64,000 bases of DNA, from contig JADLFN010000017.1 in NCBI GenBank assembly GCA_020845475.1, forward strand, positions 1 to 64,000, read 5' to 3'. This document shows positions 58,460 through 64,000 of this stretch, one piece after another. How positions within the stretch are numbered: the first letter of the stretch is position 1; every line of letters starts with the position of its first letter. Below the pieces are notes generated by a model, which did no database searches, was not told the origin of the DNA, and saw only the letters and a program-made list of their open reading frames with translations. A program made the translations under genes and the position numbers. The DNA is from Planctomycetota bacterium. GTDB taxonomy: Bacteria > Planctomycetota > UBA8742 > UBA2392.

Positions 58460-60072
58460 TGGCCCTCTGCGCTGCGCCGCTTGGCGCACAGATGGGCCCG
58501 AGCGTTCCCTCGCCGGGCGTGATCAAGGGTGAGTTGCGCGATGCGCGCGGCTTCACACGCAGCTTTGAGCCTGACACCAAAGTCGTTGCGCTTGCGCTTC
58601 CATCAGATTCTCCGCCGTTCTGCGAGATCATCAGCGCCGCATGGCAGGACGCGTTCACGGAAGTGCTGGAGGGCCGCGATGCCCACGCCAAAATCGGCGG
58701 CCTGCAAAGCGGCGTGCAGGCCCGCGAGGGCGTCAAGGGTGACGTCACCGTTGATGGCCGCTTTGAACTGCGCGACGTACCGCTCAAGCGCCGGCTGGCG
58801 CTGGCCGCGCGCGTTCAGGGCATGTGGCGGCCCTTCGCCGAGGAAATCTGGCTGACCGAGGACAAGCCCCTGGCCGAACGCGTGATCGATTTCTACACGC
58901 TCGGCGCCGACGTGAAAAAGCTGCGCATCGCCGAGCACACCCTCGAAATCAAGGCCACCGTCAATGAGGGTCTGCGCTATCTGCCGATTACCGTGACTGA
59001 AACTCTGATCATTGAGAACGACGATCCGCAACGCGCGGCTATCCCCGCCGAGAGCATCAAGGGTGCGCCGTTTATTGAACTTGAATTGCTTGCCGCACCA
59101 ACGCTGCCGGACATGGCATTTCTGGCCAGCATGTACGGCACTGAGCTGTTGTTCTGCCAGGGCACGGCCGCACGCGAGCCGCGCGCCGTGCCGCTTGATG
59201 CGCGCGCCAACAAGCCATGGATGTTCGGCGGCGGGCAGATGCACGGCGAGAAAGCAACTTTCGGCGAAGGCCCGCAGATTGCGCTTGATGCCTGGCACCC
59301 GCTGAATCTCGACGGAGCGCTCAGCTTCATGGGCGAGGGCGAGACGTTCTTCCGCCTCAAGCAGGACGCGCAGGACCGCAACATAGCCACGCTGGTGTTC
59401 AACCGGCCCGTGCCTCCGGGCGAAAACGGCCGGCCCGGCCGGCTGGTAATCAAGCTGCTGCACAAGTGCGGCGTGGTTTACAGCGACGCCGGCGCGAGCG
59501 TGAACTTGTTGCGAAGGCTGGGGCTTGAAGTGCATGACGTGCGCGTGGCAGCCACGCCGGGCGTGCAGGTGGCCGCCGTAGGCATGGGTGCGCACGCATC
59601 ACTGCTGGGCGAACCCGAAATCGGGCAGGACGGTCTGGCGCGTTACGCGCCGCTTGCGCACCAGGGCGCTTTGGTCAAATCCGACGATCGCTACGCGTTC
59701 ATGCTGCGCCTTGATCCTGAGTGGCAGCGCGTCATGTCCGAAATTGCCAGGCGTAACGCCCAGGCCGCGCCTGCGGGAAAGAAGCCGGCCGGTGAGAAGT
59801 CGATTAACATGTCCGGCATTTACGGCGTGCTGGCTGCTCTTTTTGGGCTGGGCTTTGCAATCACGCTGCTTTACACGTTCCGGGCGTCGCGCGAGGTACA
59901 GCGCATGCGCGTGAATGAAGTGCATGCAAGCAAACGCGAAATCGTTGAGGCCCTGGCCGAACTGGACCGCGACTACGAAGCGCGCAAGCTGCCCGCCTCC
60001 GCTTACCTGGATCAACGCAAGCGCCTGCTGGCCCGCGCCGTCGATCTGGAGACCCGCAAGGGCGGACGTTGA
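58414..60072 (+). CDS. Exported, C-terminally anchored protein of the ccm cluster
   Basis: From the ATG at 58414 the protein has 552 residues (58363 would add 17). The signal peptide (FAFCVLRLALVALCAAPLGA) is largely repeat-encoded. A ~430-residue periplasmic region follows with no recognised family, then a membrane helix (IYGVLAALFGLGFAITLLY) and a cytoplasmic tail REIVEALAELDRDYEARKLP similar to the coil of the preceding 110-residue protein. Position suggests an accessory factor for haem or apocytochrome handling. Confidence 0.65.
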   Translation: MPRPRFAFCVLRLALVALCAAPLGAQMGPSVPSPGVIKGELRDARGFTRSFEPDTKVVALALPSDSPPFCEIISAAWQDAFTEVLEGRDAHAKIGGLQSGVQAREGVKGDVTVDGRFELRDVPLKRRLALAARVQGMWRPFAEEIWLTEDKPLAERVIDFYTLGADVKKLRIAEHTLEIKATVNEGLRYLPITVTETLIIENDDPQRAAIPAESIKGAPFIELELLAAPTLPDMAFLASMYGTELLFCQGTAAREPRAVPLDARANKPWMFGGGQMHGEKATFGEGPQIALDAWHPLNLDGALSFMGEGETFFRLKQDAQDRNIATLVFNRPVPPGENGRPGRLVIKLLHKCGVVYSDAGASVNLLRRLGLEVHDVRVAATPGVQVAAVGMGAHASLLGEPEIGQDGLARYAPLAHQGALVKSDDRYAFMLRLDPEWQRVMSEIARRNAQAAPAGKKPAGEKSINMSGIYGVLAALFGLGFAITLLYTFRASREVQRMRVNEVHASKREIVEALAELDRDYEARKLPASAYLDQRKRLLARAVDLETRKGGR

Positions 60073-60090
60073 CCCAAAGGCAGGGCAACC

Positions 60091-60125
60091 GCGTTTTGCA
60101 TTTTGCGTTTTGTGTTTCGCATTGT
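60091..60125. repeat. Heptamer array before ccmA
   Basis: Five units (GCGTTTT, GCATTTT, GCGTTTT, GTGTTTC, GCATTGT) end 17 bases before the GTG start of ccmA. The unit matches the right array at 58425-58459. Confidence 0.9.
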
Positions 60126-60142
60126 CTCACTAGGCTTGCGGC

Positions 60143-60775
60143 GTGGAACTCTCGATTGAATGCCGGAAGTTGTGCAAGGCCTACGGCTACGTGCCGGCCC
60201 TACGCGAACTGAATTTCTCAGCGCGGACCGGCGAGCTCGTTGCGCTCATCGGCGACAACGGTGCGGGCAAGAGCACTCTGCTCAAGGTGCTGGCCACACT
60301 GCTTCGCCCCGACTCCGGCGCCTGTTCCGTGATGGGCCACGATCTTGCCAGTGCCGCGCCTGCGGCGCGTGCCGCCATTGGTTATCTGGGGCATGAGTCG
60401 ATGCTCGATCGCGTGCTTACTTTGCGCGAGAACCTGCGCATGTTTGCCGAGCTGTACGGCGCGCCAGTTTCATACGGAGAAGAACTGATCGAGCGCCTGG
60501 CCGCAAGACCCTATGCTGACAACCCCGTAGGCGAACTCTCGCGCGGCCAGGAACAGGCCGCCGCCCTGGGCCGCTGCATGGTGCACCGGCCGGCCGTGCT
60601 GTTGCTTGACGAGCCATTCAACGCTCTCGACCCTGAGGCGCGCAAACGCCTGGCGGCTATCCTTAAAGAGGAAGCAGGGCGAGGAGCAACCGTGCTCTTC
60701 AGCACACACGATGTCCAGGGTGCGGAAAGCATCGCTTCGCGTGTCGTCAAGATGAGTGCCGGCAGGGTGATCTGA
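60143..60775 (+). CDS. ccmA: CcmA, ABC ATPase of cytochrome c maturation
   Basis: This protein of 210 residues is a short ABC ATPase with Walker A GDNGAGKST, signature ELSRGQEQAAALGR, Walker B VLLLDEPFNALDPE and H-loop STHD. The length and the LSRGQ signature fit CcmA, which with CcmB/CcmC releases haem-loaded CcmE. The start is GTG at 60143. ccmB and ccmC are not in the window, so either they are elsewhere or the ATPase serves another partner. Confidence 0.8.
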   Translation: MELSIECRKLCKAYGYVPALRELNFSARTGELVALIGDNGAGKSTLLKVLATLLRPDSGACSVMGHDLASAAPAARAAIGYLGHESMLDRVLTLRENLRMFAELYGAPVSYGEELIERLAARPYADNPVGELSRGQEQAAALGRCMVHRPAVLLLDEPFNALDPEARKRLAAILKEEAGRGATVLFSTHDVQGAESIASRVVKMSAGRVI

Positions 60776-60928
60776 GCCCTCGTTACTAGCCCGCCACAAT
60801 CGGCTACCGCCCTTGCAACGAGCCCGCCCACGGCTTAGCATTACGGGACTGCGAAAATTCGCCCCAAGCCGCGCTGTCGCTTGCAGTTGTGGCAAGCAAC
60901 CCCCGCGCGGCCCGGGGCCCGGCAACAG

Positions 60929-60944
60929 TGGCGCAGGGTTTGCA
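60929..60944 (+). promoter_or_regulatory. Sigma-54-like promoter of the pseudopilin operon
   Basis: TGGCGCAGGGTTTGCA matches the -24/-12 consensus (TGGCAC-N5-TTGCA) at all but one position with correct spacing. Transcription would start near 60955, about 20 bases before the AGGAGG-preceded ATG at 60977. Pilin genes are sigma-54-controlled in several groups. Confidence 0.6.
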
Positions 60945-60976
60945 TAACGACCCGTGCGGGAACCTCAGGAGGGGTG

Positions 60977-61519
60977 ATGGCGGCCTATTCATCTAATCGG
61001 CGCGGCTTTACGCTCATCGAATTGATGATCGTCGTTGGCATCATCGGCGTGCTGGTAGCCGTGCTGCTGGCGGTGCTGATGACCGCGCGCAAGAAGGCAA
61101 AAATAAACGAGGCGCGCAACTTTGTGGACACCGTGGTTCCAACGGCGATCACGAAGTGGCGTGACGACAAGGGCAAGGCCGGCGACAAATTCCCCCTGAG
61201 CGGCGCCAACAGCAACAACGATCTTTTTGAGGGCAACGCCCTGCTTTTCAATGCCCTGATCAGCGATCCGGGCCGTGCCGGCAAAGAGGCATACATTTCG
61301 ACCGATGCCTACCACGAAGGCACCGAACGCAACAAGAAAGTGTTCCTGGATCCCTGGGAAAATCCCTACCGCTATCGCAACTGGGCCAATGCGCCCAAAG
61401 GCGCCAAGTCGGGTGCGATCATCAAGTACAATGATGGCACCTACGACCTGGTCTCGTCAGGCCCAGACGGCATCTGGGACAACGAAGACGACATCATCAA
61501 CGGCCGCGAGAGCAAATAG
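60977..61519 (+). CDS. GspG-like pseudopilin 1
   Basis: This protein of 180 residues has a short leader ending NRRG, then FTLIELMIVVGIIGVLVAVL with Glu5. The C-terminus DPWENPYRYRNW..SSGPDGIWDNEDDI matches the GspG calcium-binding loop. The ORF-track start at 60881 is too early; AGGAGG lies 4 bases before the ATG at 60977. It is the first gene of a pseudopilin cluster. Confidence 0.88.
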   Translation: MAAYSSNRRGFTLIELMIVVGIIGVLVAVLLAVLMTARKKAKINEARNFVDTVVPTAITKWRDDKGKAGDKFPLSGANSNNDLFEGNALLFNALISDPGRAGKEAYISTDAYHEGTERNKKVFLDPWENPYRYRNWANAPKGAKSGAIIKYNDGTYDLVSSGPDGIWDNEDDIINGRESK

Positions 61520-61526
61520 GGTAGCC

Positions 61527-62087
61527 ATGCGCACGACACTCAACAAAGGTTTCACCCTGATCGAACTGCTCATCGTCATCGGCATCATTGCCGTGCTGGT
61601 TGCGGTTCTGGCTGTGGCGCTGCTGCCCTGGCTTAACAAGTCCAAGCCGCGCGCGACCAAGACGCTGCTCAAGAACATCGGTGATGCGGTGGCCGGCGAG
61701 CGAGTGAGCTACAGCGAAACGCAGTTCAAGAAGGACGCAGGGCCGCTGGCGGGCTCGACGAGCACGGACGAAAAGAAGCGTTCCTCGCAGATCCTGGTGT
61801 TTTACCTGTGCCCGACCAAAGAAGTCTGGGAAAAGGCGCCCACCTACAAGAGCCGCTCGTATGACCCCAAGCTGCCGCCCGAGCAATACAAAGACATGCT
61901 CGACAGCACCTCGGAGAAGCTGCCGTTCTTCAAGGACGCCTGGGATCGCACGCTCTGGTACAAGATCGACAAGAGCGGGCGCTTCTATCTCTGGAGTGCC
62001 GGCGCCGACGGCCAGTGGGACAACGACGACGATCTCGTTTACGACAGCGCCAACAGCACCGTGAAAGAGTACGCGGAACTCAAGTAG
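61527..62087 (+). CDS. GspG-like pseudopilin 2
   Basis: This protein of 186 residues has leader MRTTLNKG and mature FTLIELLIVIGIIAVLVAVL. Its C-terminal DAWDRTLWYK..WSAGADGQWDNDDDL shows the same GspG-type loop as its neighbour, so the two are probably duplicates with diverged middles. The start at 61527 (TAGGG upstream) is 7 bases after the previous stop. Confidence 0.85.
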   Translation: MRTTLNKGFTLIELLIVIGIIAVLVAVLAVALLPWLNKSKPRATKTLLKNIGDAVAGERVSYSETQFKKDAGPLAGSTSTDEKKRSSQILVFYLCPTKEVWEKAPTYKSRSYDPKLPPEQYKDMLDSTSEKLPFFKDAWDRTLWYKIDKSGRFYLWSAGADGQWDNDDDLVYDSANSTVKEYAELK

Positions 62088-62109
62088 CCGCATACGCGGA
62101 GGGCAGCAC

Positions 62110-62802
62110 ATGCACAGAACCACACGAAGAATTCTTGGCTTCACGCTCGTTGAGCTGCTGGTCGTGATTGCGCTCATCAGCCTGCTGCTCTCGGTGATGG
62201 TGCCGGTGATGATGACCTTCATGCGCGGTCGCGGCCTGCGCATGGCGGGCAACAGCATTCAGGGTTTCGTCTCGTTTGCGCGCACCGAAGCGCTGAACAC
62301 ACGACAGCCGCACATTCTGGTGTTCATGACCAAGCCCACGACGTTCAAGAACCAGGGCGAAACGCTCTCGATGAAGATGGGCCCGGGCATTGCGCTCTTC
62401 CGCATCAACAACGCGCCAGGCCCCAACGAAACTGCCCTGACATTCGTACGTGAATACAACCTCTCCGAGCAACTGGGCGACGACGTCGATTACGCGGCGG
62501 CCTGGAAGCGCAAGTATGAAACTTCAGCGCCCGTGGGGCTGGGCGAGATGGCGACGGGAGAAATCAATCGCTCCTTCTCCAAGGACTACAAGATTGTGAT
62601 TCGCGTGGATGGCCGCTGTGAGGTCATCAACGACAAGCCCGGCTACATGCTGGACACCGCCGCAACCAAGGGGCCCAGCGACGCCGACGTCGTGCTGGAA
62701 GACCAGTCGCGCTTCATTTTCATTGATATCAACCCGGCCACCACGGGCGTACGGGCCTCGGACGTCATACTCAAGGACGATTCAAACTATCCCAAGCAGT
62801 AA
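62110..62802 (+). CDS. GspH/FimT-like minor pseudopilin
   Basis: This protein of 230 residues has leader MHRTTRRILG and mature FTLVELLVVIALISLLLSVM. The N-terminal region after the helix (GNSIQGFVSFARTEALNTRQ) follows the GspH/FimT pattern of a helix followed by an early beta strand. GAGGG precedes the ATG. Confidence 0.8.
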   Translation: MHRTTRRILGFTLVELLVVIALISLLLSVMVPVMMTFMRGRGLRMAGNSIQGFVSFARTEALNTRQPHILVFMTKPTTFKNQGETLSMKMGPGIALFRINNAPGPNETALTFVREYNLSEQLGDDVDYAAAWKRKYETSAPVGLGEMATGEINRSFSKDYKIVIRVDGRCEVINDKPGYMLDTAATKGPSDADVVLEDQSRFIFIDINPATTGVRASDVILKDDSNYPKQ

Positions 62803-62827
62803 CCCAGGCGCGCCACGGAGTGCAGAC

Positions 62828-63607
62828 ATGCGCAGAACAAAGAAGGGCTTCACACTGACTGAAATCCTCATCGCCATGGCGATTTTTGCCCTGGGCGGCG
62901 TGTCGATTGTCGGATTGTTCATCGCCAACATGCGCATGGCGCGCAACGCCATGGATGCCATGCGCGCGGCTGAAATCATGCGCAACGTGCGCGCGCTGAT
63001 GACCGCATCGCTCTCGCGGCCGATTTCTTTCGGCGACGACAAAACGATGTACCGTTTCGACTATCCAGGCACCTCGCTCAAGTTCCGGCCCTCGCAACTG
63101 GCGGAGCGTGAATCAGGCTCCACCACCGCGGGCATGTCGGTGGAGGCGCGCCGCGCGATGTTCGGCAACCTGGATGACAACGTGGTGTTCTTCACGCTGC
63201 CGCAGCGCAACTTTGACGCCACGCTCTGGGGTGCGAGCCAGTCGCGCGATGAAATGACCACGATGCTCCCCGATGAAGCGCTCTCGCGCACGGGCGACCG
63301 CAAGTTCTCAGGCACGCCGCCCGAGGTTTTCCGCCTCGTGCCCGACACGCTGCGCTCTTCGGGTGTCAACACCCCCTTCGATGCCGACGACCGCGTGTTC
63401 TACAGCTTTGATTTCGCCGTTCGCCGCAGCGTTTCACGCAGCTCGACAGCCATCGACGCGGGCGGCCAGAAGGCGACCCTGGACGACCTGTACGTGGTTC
63501 ACCTGCGCGTTTACAAGGGCTTTGAATACGCCGCGGATTACGCAGGCGAAAGGCAGACCAACAAGCCTGTGTTCGAGTGGGACTTCCTGATTTCTGCGGC
63601 AAAGTAG
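62828..63607 (+). CDS. GspI/PilV-like minor pseudopilin
   Basis: The ATG at 62828 gives 259 residues: leader MRRTKKG, mature FTLTEILIAMAIFALGGVSI with Glu5, and a long polar C-terminal domain. The ORF-track start at 62609 overlaps the previous gene in another frame. Position between GspH-like and GspJ-like genes and the ALGG helix kink suggest a GspI/PilV role. Confidence 0.8.
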   Translation: MRRTKKGFTLTEILIAMAIFALGGVSIVGLFIANMRMARNAMDAMRAAEIMRNVRALMTASLSRPISFGDDKTMYRFDYPGTSLKFRPSQLAERESGSTTAGMSVEARRAMFGNLDDNVVFFTLPQRNFDATLWGASQSRDEMTTMLPDEALSRTGDRKFSGTPPEVFRLVPDTLRSSGVNTPFDADDRVFYSFDFAVRRSVSRSSTAIDAGGQKATLDDLYVVHLRVYKGFEYAADYAGERQTNKPVFEWDFLISAAK

Positions 63608-63671
63608 GCCGGGTTCCGCGAGGGCCCAGGGCCCCGATTTTGAGTCAAGGCGCGCCAGTACTGGAGAGGTC

Positions 63672-64000
63672 ATGCTGAAACTTCACACCCATCGCACGCA
63701 CGCACGCGGCTTCACGCTGCTCGAACTGATGATCGCGATCGCGTTGATGCTGATCGTGATGTTGATGCTGCAAACCATGTTCAAGTCAGCCCAGGCGATG
63801 TACCTGGTGACAGCACGCCGCATTGAAACGTTCCAGAGCGGCCGCGTGGCCATGGATTACATCGAACAGGATTTGTTGCGCGCAGTTACCAACACAAGCG
63901 ACGACAACATCCAGTTGCGCAGCCTTTCACTGGACGACCTGAAGGATCCCAAGATCCCGCACGAGCGCTTCTACTCGCAACTCACCAATTACGGTGAGGC
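63672..64000 (+). CDS. GspJ/PilW-like minor pseudopilin (cut by window edge)
   Basis: This gene is not in the ORF track because it runs off the right edge. From the ATG at 63672, with GGAGAGGT just upstream, it reads MLKLHTHRTHARG then FTLLELMIAIALMLIVMLML, a type III signal with Glu5, followed by RRIETFQSGRVAMDYIEQDL and LRAV. The R.A..YIEQDL.RA stretch is typical of GspJ/PilW. It continues the pseudopilin operon. Confidence 0.82.
   Translation, partial: MLKLHTHRTHARGFTLLELMIAIALMLIVMLMLQTMFKSAQAMYLVTARRIETFQSGRVAMDYIEQDLLRAVTNTSDDNIQLRSLSLDDLKDPKIPHERFYSQLTNYGE

Noticed and set aside
1-64000. tRNA, rRNA or prophage genes
   Set aside because: I found no cloverleaf with a GGTTCGAATCC-type T-loop, no rRNA signature and no phage structural or integrase genes by reading; a tRNAscan-SE run would settle the tRNA question.

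Overview
The window is a GC-rich, gene-dense bacterial chromosome segment. I see no rRNA, tRNA, phage or plasmid module. The gene set suggests a Gram-negative-type envelope and fits Planctomycetota or a neighbouring PVC/candidate lineage. It has pseudopilins and PilM/PilO-like proteins, outer-membrane-style lipoproteins, system I cytochrome c maturation, fused isobutyryl-CoA mutase, LplT-PlsC-AMP-binding fusion, candidate sigma-54 promoters and large secreted PDZ/toroid proteins. The phylum is an inference, not something read directly. Layout: 1-253 is the start of a secreted Pro-rich protein on the minus strand. 724-10896 is a type IV pilus/type II secretion-like operon (FHA protein, PilM/PilN-like, PilO-like, small membrane protein, TPR protein, GspG-like pseudopilin). 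11002-11672 is a DUF433/DUF5615 toxin-antitoxin pair. 11786-14111 holds selenoneine genes senB and senA. 14245-19252 holds an ECF sigma factor and two paralogous HECFH proteins. 19382-22861 is icmF. 22862-23901 is a REP/RAYT island. 23902-25293 is a TetR regulator divergent from an ODP-type metallo-beta-lactamase-fold enzyme with a readable promoter and operator. 25290-28787 is an LplT-Aas fusion and 28867-29697 a PqqB-like hydrolase. 29819-42773 is one colinear minus-strand block: TetR, FtsX-type permease, ABC ATPase, HlyD-like adaptor, then three divergent HSP100 (Clp-type) ATPases. 43145-53649 holds secreted and lipoprotein genes, including two paralogues in which a toroid is split by PDZ domains, an M16 peptidase, a FlgI-like lipoprotein and a 22-residue lysine-rich peptide. 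53756-60775 is a cytochrome c maturation cluster (CcmE of Cys type, enlarged CcmF, CcmH, two accessory proteins, CcmA). 60977-64000 is a pseudopilin operon running off the window. The most unusual feature is a dispersed family of imperfect 7-bp tandem repeats occupying many of the intergenic spacers. They often form the two arms of an inverted repeat and often end within a few bases of a start codon. Unit sequences differ between loci, yet two loci 13 kb apart share an almost identical module of five heptamers plus a hairpin. Arrays also lie inside coding sequence: two in-frame linkers in icmF, the leader of a pseudopilin, and the signal-peptide regions of CcmH and the protein at 58414. A second repeat layer is a three-hairpin REP-like element in three copies around an IS200-like (RAYT) transposase gene. 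A third is a set of short palindromes inserted in frame in two HSP100 genes. The second candidate system is the HSP100 triplet: D1 ATPase sites are degenerate, D2 sites are intact, each has an LGF/VGF tripeptide where ClpC carries its ClpP-docking loop, and two have C-terminal domains resembling the release-factor PCRF fold.
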